DNA of 64,000 nt from Sulfurospirillum_A sp029027265 (GCA_029027265.1 CP093061.1:558001-622000), one strand, 5' to 3'. Numbered from the stretch's first letter, positions 9,012 through 18,739 are shown. The notes: generated from the letters alone by a model not told the origin. Translations and numbers: made by a program.

Positions 9012-10231
9012 ACAAGTATTCTTATTTCTATGGAATTACCACCTTTAGAAATCGCATCTTGTAGAGCATTTTCTGCTCTTTTTCTAAAATCACCAATAGT
9101 ATCTTTTCGAGAGAATGAGGTGATTCCATAACTACATGTAACTTTTCCTACTTTAGAAAATCGGTGTTCATCTAATTTCATAGTGAGTCTATTTGCAAAA
9201 CGTTTTGTAGCTTTAAAGTCAATATCAGGTGCAATAATCGCAAAGTGATTATCTGTCCATTTTCCAAACATGTCAGTTTCTCGAACATTTTTTTTCAGTA
9301 AAGTGGCAATCTCTTTTCTAAGTGCTAAAGTTTCTTTTGCGCTAAAAATATTGGATAGTCCTTTTATATAATCAATTTCAATGAGCATTATCGATAGTTT
9401 TGTTCCATATCTTTGTGATCTTTTTATTTCATGCTCTATCTTCTCTTGAATTTTAGAATTACTTGGTATATTTAATTCTACATCCATAGATGAAAATTGA
9501 GCGTTATATTTACTTTGTTCTTTTACTACTACTTCTTTTTTCTTTGTTAAGTTGACTGTAAATTCAATTTGTTCACAAACTCTTTTTAAGAAATTTTCGT
9601 AGTCATTATTGTTTTTTTCTTCCAGTAAAATTACTGTTATGCCTATTATTTTTTTTGAATGGTTATCTTTGTATGATTGAAGAATAACTCTATATTTTAT
9701 GCCTTTTATCTTCACTATATTATCAATATATTCTCTTTTTTCAATAAAACTAGTTGAGAGCAGTTTAGATATACTTCCATGTGTAAGTTCATTGCTATGA
9801 GGTTCATATTCTGTTTCTATTCCAATTGAGGCAAGAGATCGATTTGTATTTAAAAGTAGAATTTTTTCTTTTTCAAAAGAGGCTATAAAAGCAGTTTTAA
9901 CTTTTAATTCTTTTTCCATAATATCTACTACAGTGTTTAACTGTTTGTGTAGAGGAATAGGAGCTAGAATAGTATCAGAAATATTGTATATAGCGCTTAA
10001 CTCTTCTGAGGTACTGTTTTTTTTATTCTTTTTAGTAGGTATTTCTATTTTTATTTGTAGTATTGAAAATATAAAAATAATGATTACGATAACTAACTTT
10101 AAAAAAGTATTAGCTTGATCATAGTCTAATAAAAGAGCTTTTGTAAAAGTAATATCGAAATTTATAACGGCTTGATAAGCATCCAAGCACCAATAAATTG
10201 TAATTATTAAAAGTGATAAAACTAGTTTCAT
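9008..10231 (-). CDS. Membrane-anchored protein with degenerate GGDEF domain
   Basis: A 407-residue protein. Two membrane segments lie near 1-20 and 43-60, a GAF-like region at about 75-210, and a GGDEF-family domain at about 265-405 (SKIQEKIEHEIKRSQRYGTKLSIMLIEID). Where GGDEF should be, the sequence reads KWTDNHF, so diguanylate cyclase catalysis is unlikely; it may bind a nucleotide or act as a scaffold. The ATG overlaps the upstream stop (ATGA), so it is the last gene of the ribA operon. Confidence 0.8.
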   Translation of the reverse strand: MKLVLSLLIITIYWCLDAYQAVINFDITFTKALLLDYDQANTFLKLVIVIIIFIFSILQIKIEIPTKKNKKNSTSEELSAIYNISDTILAPIPLHKQLNTVVDIMEKELKVKTAFIASFEKEKILLLNTNRSLASIGIETEYEPHSNELTHGSISKLLSTSFIEKREYIDNIVKIKGIKYRVILQSYKDNHSKKIIGITVILLEEKNNNDYENFLKRVCEQIEFTVNLTKKKEVVVKEQSKYNAQFSSMDVELNIPSNSKIQEKIEHEIKRSQRYGTKLSIMLIEIDYIKGLSNIFSAKETLALRKEIATLLKKNVRETDMFGKWTDNHFAIIAPDIDFKATKRFANRLTMKLDEHRFSKVGKVTCSYGITSFSRKDTIGDFRKRAENALQDAISKGGNSIEIRILV

Positions 10232-10605
10232 AATATTCCTTTGGTGAAAATAATTCCATCAATAAAATTTTCAGCAGCTTTCTCTATACCGTTCTCCTCT
10301 TCAATTTGCAGAAGAATCTTAGTATCAAAAAGATACTCAGTTGCCAAGTTTTGTACTTGTTTTGCTAATAAGTCATCAACAATAATAACAAACTTTGCTC
10401 CAAGTGCATTGGCGAGACAGGCATCTTTTATGCTCTTTACATGTAGAGCTAAAGATATGTTTTGAGTTATACTGTATTGTACCAATTTTTTATCATTAAA
10501 ATCAATTAAAATAGTATAATTTGGCTTAGTTTTTTTAATATCTTCTATTTTTGTAACGCTTATAAGTGGTTTAAAAGGAATTAGAGGATGACCTATGATA
10601 AGCAT
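10228..10605 (-). CDS. Hypothetical protein, possible nucleotide/Rossmann-like fold
   Basis: A 125-residue protein when started at the ATG at 10605, which overlaps the previous stop (TAATG) and has AGGAG seven bases upstream; an ATG 18 bases earlier has no such site. It alternates strands and helices (FVIIVDDLLAKQVQNLATEY) but I recognise no family. Coupling to both neighbours supports a real gene. Confidence 0.75.
   Translation of the reverse strand: MLIIGHPLIPFKPLISVTKIEDIKKTKPNYTILIDFNDKKLVQYSITQNISLALHVKSIKDACLANALGAKFVIIVDDLLAKQVQNLATEYLFDTKILLQIEEENGIEKAAENFIDGIIFTKGIL
10438..10445. repeat. Over-represented palindrome TACATGTA (first of 21 copies)
   Basis: Copies found by eye start at 10438, 14970, 17344, 22584, 22910, 24936, 29824, 30907, 31890, 33716, 33740, 34627, 40933, 47564, 48252, 49505, 52521, 55169, 56957, 56979 and 59739. 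Flanks are often CTT-, or -GAG/-AAG. At this base composition about two or three would be expected in 64 kb. Eleven lie in frame as TTA-CAT-GTA (Leu-His-Val). Confidence 0.8.
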
Positions 10606-10835
10606 TATTTTACTCCTGCACACTTTTTAGAGCAGTAAAACTTACCATCTTTTATGATTGCTTCGTCTTCGTTAACAAAAGTTTCGCACTCATTACACTC
10701 CATCATAACATCACCTCTTGGTTCTTGTTTCTTACTTTTTTTTCTTGTCTGTTGCACTTCTTTATTTGATTTTTTGAAAAATATAATGTAGATTACAAAA
10801 AATATAGCCCCAAGTGCTAAAGCTTTGATTAACAT
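10605..10835 (-). CDS. PP0621-like membrane-anchored zinc-ribbon protein
   Basis: A 76-residue protein with one N-terminal membrane helix (ALALGAIFFVIYIIFF), a basic linker and a C-terminal zinc-ribbon-like C-x2-C (MECNEC) plus C-x3-C (YCSKKC). This layout matches the PP0621 family of unknown function. It overlaps the rsmG end by seven bases. Confidence 0.75.
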   Translation of the reverse strand: MLIKALALGAIFFVIYIIFFKKSNKEVQQTRKKSKKQEPRGDVMMECNECETFVNEDEAIIKDGKFYCSKKCAGVK

Positions 10836-11374
10836 GTGATAATATCCTTAATTAATAGATAATTTCTTTTATCTTTTTTGTGTATTCTATAGTTTTTTAG
10901 ATTAGTAACTTCTTCATTTACTTTTTCACCTTTATAAAAAAGTAAAATAGTTTTAGGAGTTATATACTCTTTGCATAGATTTATGAGCATATCTGTGTTA
11001 GTAACTGCACGTGAGCTTATTAAATCTGCTTCAAAAGTTTTTGCTTGCTCGACTTTTTTGGTTGATACCGTAACGTTGTTTAGTTTCATCGTCGTTTTTA
11101 TCAAATGTAAAAAAGAGCTTTTTTTTGCGATTGGCTCAAAGAGGGTAAAGTGTATATCTGGTAGTGCCATAGCTAAGATAAGTCCAGGAAAACCTGCTCC
11201 AGTTCCTATATCTATAGCAGTTTTTATATTATCTAATGGTAAATACCTTATAGGGTATAGGCTATCTTCTATGTTATCTATAACCGCAGTTTTGTCTTTA
11301 GCCCCTGTTATGTTATGGACTCTGTTGTATTTCAGAATCAAATCTATAAAAATTTCATAATCTTTTTCTATCAA
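10829..11374 (-). CDS. rsmG: 16S rRNA (guanine-527-N7)-methyltransferase
   Basis: A SAM-dependent methyltransferase with motif I DIGTGAGFPGLILA and the RsmG stretch LISSRAVTNTDMLI. It modifies G527 of 16S rRNA. The longest ORF starts at 11416 inside the upstream gene, but the likely start is the TTG at 11374, which overlaps that gene's TGA (TTGA) and follows AAGG. This gives 181 residues, near the family norm. rsmG near ribA is also seen in C. jejuni. Confidence 0.9.
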   Translation of the reverse strand: MIEKDYEIFIDLILKYNRVHNITGAKDKTAVIDNIEDSLYPIRYLPLDNIKTAIDIGTGAGFPGLILAMALPDIHFTLFEPIAKKSSFLHLIKTTMKLNNVTVSTKKVEQAKTFEADLISSRAVTNTDMLINLCKEYITPKTILLFYKGEKVNEEVTNLKNYRIHKKDKRNYLLIKDIITC

Positions 11375-14271
11375 TTTATACCTTTTTCTAATAATAATTG
11401 CATATCTTTTGTACAAACTGGCTTTGAGTAAAAATAGCCTTGTATTTTATCGCAACCATGCTTAAGCATAAACTCTCTTTGTTCATTTGTCTCTACGCCT
11501 TCTGCAATAGTTGAAAGATTTAGATTTTTTGCTATAGAGATTATTGCTTTTACTAAGGCTACATCATCTTCATCAGTAGGAATATCTTTTACAAAAGATT
11601 GGTCAATTTTTATTTTGCTTATAGGAAATTTTTTTAGATGAGAGAGTGATGAATAACCTGTTCCAAAATCATCTATTGATATGAGTATGCCAAGTTCTTT
11701 AACTTTTTCAAGTATATAGATACATTTTTTAGTATCTTTCATGATTTGGCTTTCTGTAATCTCTAATTCTATAAAAGATGGTAAGCATTTTGTCTCTTGT
11801 AGTGACTTTTTTAAAAAATCTATAAAATCTTTTTGTTCAAGTTGTTTCATCGATAAGTTTAAAGAGACAAATCTAGTTTGTGAACTTTTGAGATTCCATA
11901 AGGCGATTTGTTTCATGGCAGTTCTCATTACTCCTCGGTCAAGTTTTACTATGAGTCCAGTCTCTTCTGCTAAGGGTATAAATTTACTAGGAGGTAAGAG
12001 CCCCATAGATGGGTGGTTCCATCGCACTAAGGCTTCCATTCCAACTATCTTTTCAGTTTTTGTATCAACTTGAGGTTGATAATGAACTACAAACTCTTCA
12101 TTTTCTAAAGCTTGGCGAAGGCTATTTTCCATCAATAATCTTTCAAAAGCTTTTTCTGTCATCTCTTCTTTGTAAAATTGATAACGGTTTTTTCCATCAT
12201 CCTTTGCTTTGTACATAGCGGCATCGGCATTTTTAAGTAGGGAGTTTGCATTAGATCCATCTTCTGGGAAGATAGATATTCCTACGCTATTGGTTAAATA
12301 TATATCTTCTCCTTGAACATGAAGAGGTTCTGTCATAGCTTGTACGAGTTTTTGTGCAAGGTGAATTGCCAAATCTTCATCTTTGATTTCATCTAGGATG
12401 ATGATAAACTCATCACCTCCAAGTCTTGCTAACGTATCACTTGTTCTAATACAGTTTTGTAATCTTTTTGTAACTTGTACTAAAACTTCATCTCCTGTAT
12501 CATGCCCCATTGAGTCATTTATTTTTTTAAAGTTATCTAAATCTATAAAAAGAACTGCTATTTTATTACATGAGCGTTTGGCTTTTTTAATAGCTTGTTT
12601 TAGTCTATCGATAAATAAAACTTTATTTGGAAGCCCTGTTAGTGCATCATGATGAGCTTGATGATGAAGTATATTTTTTTGTTTTTCTACCTCTTCAAGA
12701 GCTAAAACTTCTTTAGTAATATCAGTTTGAAATCCTGATATCATGATAGCTTTTCCTTTTTCATCATAAAAGGATTTTCCTCTGTTTAAAACCCAAACCC
12801 ACTTGCCATTTTTATGTTTTATTCTGTGTTTGCAATAAAGTGGTGTTCCATTTTGGATAGATTTTTTTGCATCTTTAAATAGTTTTTTCCTATCGTCTGG
12901 ATGCATGTAACTGACCCAAGCTTTGTAGGTATTATCTAGTTCATCCCCTTTATATCCTATCATCTCTTTAAGTCGTTGAGAGTAGTACATCTTACCACTG
13001 GAAAGATTCCATTCCCAAAGACCATCACGAGAACCTTCAATAGCCGCTTTAAGTCTGGCATTTATTGCAGTTAGTTCACTAGTAGTTATATTGACGATAT
13101 GGCTTAATGCTTCTACAGTATCTTCAAGATGAGGCTTTTGAAGATACTCACAAGGGTTAATTGTGATTGGTTGAGAAGATTCACTTAGTGCTAAGATAGT
13201 CATTGTTTGGTTGAGTAACTCTTTGTTTTGCATAGTACAAAACTCTCCATAAGCAAAAAATCCTGATGTAGGTGCAACTCTTTGAAGGGGTTCTATCTCA
13301 AGAGTAATTGATTTTGGCAAAAACCTTCTTCTTGCCATACATGAGTAAATAAATATAGACTCAACTGGTTTATTGTTTAGTTTCTCCAAATTTCTATAAG
13401 AGTCTTTTAGAATCATTTCTACATTACCAAAGCCTATTTTCACTTTTTCACCCTCTTTTAGGTTACCTGCGAAAGTAAGAGAACCATCACTATTTTTTGC
13501 TAAAACTGCTCTTGCAATGGGGGTCTTTGTTCTAGATATGATGAGAGGAAATTCCATACCTATGCTAGGTAATTTTTTGGCTATCTTTTCTCCTAAAAAG
13601 TAAGCGTATGTATCATAAGCAGTTTTGTTATCTATGGTATAGACTGTGTTTCCTTTTGATTTTGTTATTATCAGTTCTTTTCCTATAGGCTGCCAGTTGA
13701 AACTATAATCAGTATGAACATGTAAAGAGTCACTGTTTAAAGAGACTCCTACTGCACCATTGTTTGTTATACCATCTTGTGTAAAAACATAAGTGTTCTC
13801 AAAAGTTGCATTATCTCCTGCCATACCACCAGCAACTATTATATTTGAGCATATTGTATCTATAGATTGGATAAAATTATCACCATTAGTATGAAGACCA
13901 TCTGTAAAGGTTATGATGACTTTTGTATTGTCTTTTATGATTTGAGAAGCTAATTTTGCACCTATGATTTCATCTTTTATTCTGTGTACTAGTGTTGTAT
14001 GGAGGGTGGTGTTTTCAAATATGGTTATGCTTATAGCAGTTTTATAAGTACTAATGTCGCCATTTAAAATTTCACCATCGGTTGTTGTTCCTATGATGCT
14101 TGCTGAGGGAATAGAGTTTTTTATAGATAAGACTATGTTTTCAATGTCATTTTTGCCATTTAATCCAGTGAAAACTTGTACAAGTATACTTTCGTTATTT
14201 TCTATATTGTTTTTATTAAGAAATTCAACTAGGTGAGTTTCGTTACGATAATAAGTATTATAAGTTTTCAT
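11371..14271 (-). CDS. FIST-PAS-GGDEF-EAL signalling protein
   Basis: A 966-residue soluble sensor. The FIST N and C domains (about 25-380; AGGMAGDNATF, ESIFIYSCMARRRF) are thought to bind small ligands such as amino acids. A PAS domain with PAC motif lies at about 405-525. The GGDEF domain is intact (RLGGDEF), as is the EAL domain (GMEALVRW; DDFGTGYSSLSHLKKFP). It could make or break cyclic di-GMP; the balance cannot be read from sequence. It lies between ribA and rsmG, an insertion relative to the C. jejuni order. Confidence 0.9.
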   Translation of the reverse strand: MKTYNTYYRNETHLVEFLNKNNIENNESILVQVFTGLNGKNDIENIVLSIKNSIPSASIIGTTTDGEILNGDISTYKTAISITIFENTTLHTTLVHRIKDEIIGAKLASQIIKDNTKVIITFTDGLHTNGDNFIQSIDTICSNIIVAGGMAGDNATFENTYVFTQDGITNNGAVGVSLNSDSLHVHTDYSFNWQPIGKELIITKSKGNTVYTIDNKTAYDTYAYFLGEKIAKKLPSIGMEFPLIISRTKTPIARAVLAKNSDGSLTFAGNLKEGEKVKIGFGNVEMILKDSYRNLEKLNNKPVESIFIYSCMARRRFLPKSITLEIEPLQRVAPTSGFFAYGEFCTMQNKELLNQTMTILALSESSQPITINPCEYLQKPHLEDTVEALSHIVNITTSELTAINARLKAAIEGSRDGLWEWNLSSGKMYYSQRLKEMIGYKGDELDNTYKAWVSYMHPDDRKKLFKDAKKSIQNGTPLYCKHRIKHKNGKWVWVLNRGKSFYDEKGKAIMISGFQTDITKEVLALEEVEKQKNILHHQAHHDALTGLPNKVLFIDRLKQAIKKAKRSCNKIAVLFIDLDNFKKINDSMGHDTGDEVLVQVTKRLQNCIRTSDTLARLGGDEFIIILDEIKDEDLAIHLAQKLVQAMTEPLHVQGEDIYLTNSVGISIFPEDGSNANSLLKNADAAMYKAKDDGKNRYQFYKEEMTEKAFERLLMENSLRQALENEEFVVHYQPQVDTKTEKIVGMEALVRWNHPSMGLLPPSKFIPLAEETGLIVKLDRGVMRTAMKQIALWNLKSSQTRFVSLNLSMKQLEQKDFIDFLKKSLQETKCLPSFIELEITESQIMKDTKKCIYILEKVKELGILISIDDFGTGYSSLSHLKKFPISKIKIDQSFVKDIPTDEDDVALVKAIISIAKNLNLSTIAEGVETNEQREFMLKHGCDKIQGYFYSKPVCTKDMQLLLEKGIN

Positions 14272-14280
14272 TTTTACCCT

Positions 14281-14844
14281 TTATAGTAAATGTCCCATCT
14301 GTTCTTTTTTAGTTTTGAGATAACCCTCATTATGCTGATTCGACTTTATGATTATAGGGCGACGTTCTACTATGTTTATGCCTTCTAATGACTCTATTTT
14401 TTTAGGATTATTTGTTAAAAGTTTTATAGAATTTATACCAAAATGTTCAAGTATAAACTCTACAACTTCATAGCTTCTCTCATCAGTTTTAAATCCTAGT
14501 TGATGATTTGCTTGAACTGTATCTAAGCCTTTATCTTGCAAAGCATAAGCATTTGTTTTATTCAACAATCCTATGTTTCTTCCCTCTTGACGAAGATATA
14601 TAACCATACCTCCCTCATTAGAAATAGTTTCAAGTGCGTATTCAAGTTGGTCCCTGCAATCGCACTTTAGACTACCGATAGCATCTCCTGTTAAACACTC
14701 ACTATGAACTCTTACTACAGGAACATCAGCTAAAGGTTCTTTAAAAATTACTAAGTGTTCTTTTATGCCCTCAGCAAAAGCTTGTATCTTAAAATCCCCA
14801 AATCTAGTGGGTAGTTTTGCAATATTTGAAATATTAATTCTCAT
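14281..14844 (-). CDS. ribA: GTP cyclohydrolase II
   Basis: A 187-residue enzyme that starts riboflavin synthesis from GTP. Zinc ligands C50, C61 and C63 are in HSECLTGDAIGSLKCDC, and the catalytic Arg/Tyr region is in YLRQEGRNIGLLNK. It is a stand-alone RibA without a RibB domain. It is first in the - strand operon and diverges from hemB. Confidence 0.95.
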   Translation of the reverse strand: MRINISNIAKLPTRFGDFKIQAFAEGIKEHLVIFKEPLADVPVVRVHSECLTGDAIGSLKCDCRDQLEYALETISNEGGMVIYLRQEGRNIGLLNKTNAYALQDKGLDTVQANHQLGFKTDERSYEVVEFILEHFGINSIKLLTNNPKKIESLEGINIVERRPIIIKSNQHNEGYLKTKKEQMGHLL

Positions 14845-14902
14845 TTATAATCTTTATGGTAAAATGTATTTTTTAAAATTATACCCTTAAAAGGACAAAT
14901 AA

Positions 14903-15883
14903 ATGTTTAAACGTTTTAGAAGATTGAGAATTAATAAAAATTTAAGAGATTTAGTAAGAGAGACTTCTTTACATGTAGAGGATTTTATATACCCGTTATT
15001 TGTCAAAAGCGGAGAGGGAATTAAAAAAGAGATAGGCTCTATGCCTGGAGTTTTTCAGATGAGCATAGATGAAGTTTTAAAAGAGTGTGAAGAGTTGCAG
15101 AAGCTTGGTCTAAACTCTATCATTCTTTTTGGAATACCAGCTGTAAAAGATAGCGTTGGAAGTGATACTCTTTGTGAACATGGCATTATTGCAAGTGCAA
15201 TTAAAGCCATTAAAAAAGAGTTTCCAAGCATGTTTGTAGTAAGCGATTTATGTTTTTGTGAGTTCACTGACCACGGACATTGTGGCATACTAGATATGGA
15301 AAACGAAACTGTAAATAATGATGCAACTTTAGAAATACTGGTAAAACAAGCTGTTCTTCATGCCAAGTGTGGAGTAGATATGATAGCTCCAAGCGGTATG
15401 ATGGACGGAACTATAGAAGTTTTAAGAGAAGGCATAGATGCTGAGGGTTATGAAAACCTACCAATTATGGCTTACTCTACAAAGTTTGCAAGTGCATATT
15501 ATGGACCATTTCGTGATGTAGCAGAGTCAAGTCCAAGTTTTGGAGATAGAAGAAGTTACCAGATGGATCCAGCTAACAGACGTGAAGCAATAGCAGAATC
15601 AGTAGAAGATGAAATGCAAGGAGCGGACATACTTATGGTAAAACCTGCACTTGCATATTTAGACATAATAAGAGAAATAAAAGATGCAACTTCAACTCCT
15701 TTAGCAATCTACAATGTGAGTGGAGAGTATGCAATGCTTAAGGCTGCTGGTAAAGCTGGAGTAATTGACTATGAAAGAGTCATGATGGAAACTATGATAG
15801 CTTTTAAAAGAGCTGGTGCAGACATTATTATAAGTTACCATGCAAAAGAGGTAGCAACTATTTTAAATAAGGGGCAAAAATGA
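14903..15883 (+). CDS. hemB: Delta-aminolevulinic acid dehydratase (porphobilinogen synthase)
   Basis: A 326-residue enzyme that joins two aminolevulinates to porphobilinogen. The metal-site loop DLCFCEFTDHGHCG and the two Schiff-base lysines (AYSTKFASAYYGPF and MVKPALAYLD) are present. AAAAGGA precedes the ATG. It begins a + strand run of heme genes (hemB, hemN, hemJ) and overlaps argF by four bases. Confidence 0.96.
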   Translation: MFKRFRRLRINKNLRDLVRETSLHVEDFIYPLFVKSGEGIKKEIGSMPGVFQMSIDEVLKECEELQKLGLNSIILFGIPAVKDSVGSDTLCEHGIIASAIKAIKKEFPSMFVVSDLCFCEFTDHGHCGILDMENETVNNDATLEILVKQAVLHAKCGVDMIAPSGMMDGTIEVLREGIDAEGYENLPIMAYSTKFASAYYGPFRDVAESSPSFGDRRSYQMDPANRREAIAESVEDEMQGADILMVKPALAYLDIIREIKDATSTPLAIYNVSGEYAMLKAAGKAGVIDYERVMMETMIAFKRAGADIIISYHAKEVATILNKGQK

Positions 15884-16812
15884 AACATTTCCTTTCAATA
15901 TATGACCACTCAAAAGAAGATATTTTAGAAATTTTTGACTTAGCAATCAAGATAAAAAAAGAGGCAAAAGTAAAGAATTATATTCCGTATCTACAGCACC
16001 AATCTCTTGGAATGTTGTTTGAGAAGAGTAGTACAAGAACGCGCATTAGTTTTGAAGTAGGAATTCATCAGCTTGGAGGACAAGGACTATTTTTGTCTTC
16101 AAATGATCTTCAACTTGGTCGTGGAGAGCCTATGAAAGACTCAGCACGTGTAATGGGTCGCATGATAGATATGATTATGATTCGTACGTTTGATCAAAAA
16201 GTTCTTGATGAATTCGCTGAGTATTCAGGAGTTCCTGTTATAAACGGGCTTACAGATAAGTATCATCCAGTGCAACTTATGGCAGATTATTTGACTATGA
16301 TTGAACAAGGTAAAACAAAAAACCCAATTGTAGCTTACATAGGAGATGGAAACAATATGACTCACTCTTGGATGATGCTTGCTGGAAAACTAGGATTTGA
16401 ACTTCGTATTGCAACTCCAAAAGGAAGAGAGCCTTGGCAAGAAATCATAGACGATGCCAAAGAGCTTTCAACAATAAGTGGAGCAAAAATCACTTATACA
16501 AATGACCCAAAAGAGGCAGTTCGTGGAGCCGATGTAGTTACCACTGATACTTGGATTTCAATGGGACAAGAAGTTGAAAAAGAGGCAAAAGTAAAAGAGT
16601 TCGCAGGCTACATGGTAAATATGGACATGATGAAGCTTGCAAAAAATGATGCTATTTTCTTGCACTGTTTACCTGCTTATCGTGGTTATGAAGTTAGTGA
16701 AGAAGTACTAGAACATTATGCTGATATAGTTTTTGATGAAGCTGAAAACCGTTTACATGCTCAAAAAGGTGTAATGGTTTGGTTAGAAGGGCATAGGAAG
16801 AGAGATGTATAA
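15880..16812 (+). CDS. argF: Ornithine carbamoyltransferase
   Basis: A 310-residue arginine-pathway enzyme making citrulline from ornithine and carbamoyl phosphate. The carbamoyl-phosphate motif STRTRISFE, HPVQLMADYLT and the ornithine-side HCLPAYRGYEV are all intact. The ATG overlaps the hemB stop by four bases. Confidence 0.96.
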   Translation: MKHFLSIYDHSKEDILEIFDLAIKIKKEAKVKNYIPYLQHQSLGMLFEKSSTRTRISFEVGIHQLGGQGLFLSSNDLQLGRGEPMKDSARVMGRMIDMIMIRTFDQKVLDEFAEYSGVPVINGLTDKYHPVQLMADYLTMIEQGKTKNPIVAYIGDGNNMTHSWMMLAGKLGFELRIATPKGREPWQEIIDDAKELSTISGAKITYTNDPKEAVRGADVVTTDTWISMGQEVEKEAKVKEFAGYMVNMDMMKLAKNDAIFLHCLPAYRGYEVSEEVLEHYADIVFDEAENRLHAQKGVMVWLEGHRKRDV

Positions 16813-16897
16813 TCTCTCTATGGAAAGCATAAGCTTGAGTGAAAGGAATTTTATCTGGACTTGTTCAGATAAAAGGAGACAGACGAATGGCGGCTAA
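16805..16897 (+). CDS. ARNF/ERNF-core micro-ORF linking argF and the next gene
   Basis: A 30-codon ORF whose ATG lies in the last codons of argF and whose TAA falls 11 bases into the next gene. It reads SLSERNFIWTCSDKRRQ in the core, matching the micro-ORF before nuoF. A perfect TTTTATCTG/CAGATAAAA hairpin (16849-16874) sits directly before AGGAG, the ribosome site of the next gene. Translation is not proven. Confidence 0.5.
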   Translation: MYNLSMESISLSERNFIWTCSDKRRQTNGG

Positions 16898-17363
16898 CGA
16901 ACTTAGTGTTTTTGAGATGATAAATGTTATTTCAAAAGATATAGGCTTAGATGGAAATAAAACTGTAATTGAGATAGAAAATACGGACAATCCTGAAGTG
17001 AAAAGATTAAGTCTTAAAAGTGGAAGTTGGAGTGCAAACGAGCCTTGGTTTGTAGTTGATGAAAATCAAAAACTTCACACCATGATGTCAATAAACTCTG
17101 TTAATAAAATAGTAGAAAATTTTAGATCAACTCAAGAAGAGAATTTTAATTTAAAATTAGAGAAGAATATTTGGCAAAATATACCGATTGATTTTCAAGA
17201 TGTATGGTCAGTTGCAATGGACGAGATAAAAAGCATGGCAACAAAAAAAGATAAAGAAGTAAAAGTCATAAATGTTGACTTAGAAGAGTTAATAATAAAA
17301 ATAAAAGCAGAACATCCAAATCTTTTTTTGAATTTAAAAGATTTACATGTAGTGCCAAGATAA
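16887..17363 (+). CDS. Conserved hypothetical protein, probably DUF2603/UPF0763 family
   Basis: A 158-residue soluble protein. The reading frame opens at 16839, but the ATG at 16887 is chosen because AGGAGAC precedes it; the extra 16 codons are the micro-ORF repeat read in frame. The position between argF and hemN matches the small hypothetical found there in Campylobacter, which I believe is DUF2603/UPF0763. No catalytic motif is seen. Confidence 0.75.
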   Translation: MAANELSVFEMINVISKDIGLDGNKTVIEIENTDNPEVKRLSLKSGSWSANEPWFVVDENQKLHTMMSINSVNKIVENFRSTQEENFNLKLEKNIWQNIPIDFQDVWSVAMDEIKSMATKKDKEVKVINVDLEELIIKIKAEHPNLFLNLKDLHVVPR

Positions 17364-17371
17364 GGTAAATA

Positions 17372-18739
17372 ATGATAGATTTCGATAAATTTTCAAAGTA
17401 TTCAAAACCAGGACCTAGGTACACTAGTTACCCAACAGCACCAGAGTTTAGTGAAAGTTTTACTGAAAAAACATATATAGATATATTGGAAAATCAGAAA
17501 AGTAGTAGAAAACTCTCTTTGTATTTTCATCTTCCATTTTGTAGAAGTGCATGTTATTTCTGTGGCTGTAATGTTGTATTTACATCTAAAGAAGATAAAA
17601 AAGAGCGTTATATAGGCTACTTGGAAAAAGAGTTAGAGATACTCTCAAAGCACCTTGATACTTCAAGAGAAGTTTTACAGATGCACTTTGGTGGTGGAAC
17701 TCCTACGTTTTTCAATGCAGAGCAGTTGGACAGAATTATTAAACTTATAAAAAAGTATTTTAAAAACTTTAGCAAAGAAGCTGAAATAAGCTGTGAGATA
17801 GACCCACGCTTTTTAGACCAAGCACAAACTGATGTTTTAGTAGGTCATGAATTTAACCGTGTTAGTTTTGGTGTACAAGATTTTGATGAGAAAGTACAAA
17901 AAACAATTCATAGAATTCAACCTTTTGAAGTTACTGATAACGCTGTAAAGATGGTGCGAAAAGCTGGAATCAAATCTGTAAATATGGACTTAATTTATGG
18001 TTTACCATTTCAGACAAATGAGACTTTCAAAAAAACGCTAGAGATGGCACTAAAGCTTGATACTGACAGATTTGCAGTATTTAACTACGCACACGTTCCT
18101 TGGATGAAAAAAACCATGAGAAAGATAGATGAAACAACCCTTCCAGAGCCAAGTGAAAAGCTAACAATACTAAAATATACTATAGACTATTTAACTTCAA
18201 ATGGACTTCGCATGATAGGCATGGATCACTTTGCAAAACCAAATGATGAACTCTTTTTGGCAATAGAAAAAGGAGAACTTCATAGAAATTTTCAAGGCTA
18301 TACCACAAAAGGTGGAGCAGATTTAGTAGGTGTTGGACTTACGAGTATTGGAGATGGAGTTCATCACTACGTTCAAAATGTAAAAGAGATGAAAGAGTAT
18401 GAGAGACTTTTAGATGAGGGGCATTTACCTGTTCATAGAGGGCTTACTTTAAGTGATGATGATGTTCTTAGAAAAGCAGTCATTATGGAGATGATGAGTA
18501 ACTTTAAACTAAACATCACAAGTATTGAACGTGAGTTTGGCATAGTTTTTGCAGAGTACTTTGATGACGCATTAGAAAAACTAAAAATATTTGAAGAAGA
18601 GGGTTTAATAGAAGTTTATAAAGATAAAATTTTAGTAAACACAACAGGAACGCTTTTAATAAGAAACATAGTTATGCCTTTTGATGCATATCTACAAAAA
18701 ATTCCTGAATCAAAACGTAGATTTTCAAAGACTGTATAG
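17372..18739 (+). CDS. hemN: Oxygen-independent coproporphyrinogen III oxidase
   Basis: A 455-residue radical SAM enzyme that makes protoporphyrinogen IX without oxygen. The [4Fe-4S] cysteines are C57, C61 and C64 (CRSACYFCGC). GGGTPTFF and the HemN-type C-terminal domain are present, and length fits true HemN rather than the shorter HemW. The gene directly abuts the next ATG. Confidence 0.95.
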   Translation: MIDFDKFSKYSKPGPRYTSYPTAPEFSESFTEKTYIDILENQKSSRKLSLYFHLPFCRSACYFCGCNVVFTSKEDKKERYIGYLEKELEILSKHLDTSREVLQMHFGGGTPTFFNAEQLDRIIKLIKKYFKNFSKEAEISCEIDPRFLDQAQTDVLVGHEFNRVSFGVQDFDEKVQKTIHRIQPFEVTDNAVKMVRKAGIKSVNMDLIYGLPFQTNETFKKTLEMALKLDTDRFAVFNYAHVPWMKKTMRKIDETTLPEPSEKLTILKYTIDYLTSNGLRMIGMDHFAKPNDELFLAIEKGELHRNFQGYTTKGGADLVGVGLTSIGDGVHHYVQNVKEMKEYERLLDEGHLPVHRGLTLSDDDVLRKAVIMEMMSNFKLNITSIEREFGIVFAEYFDDALEKLKIFEEEGLIEVYKDKILVNTTGTLLIRNIVMPFDAYLQKIPESKRRFSKTV

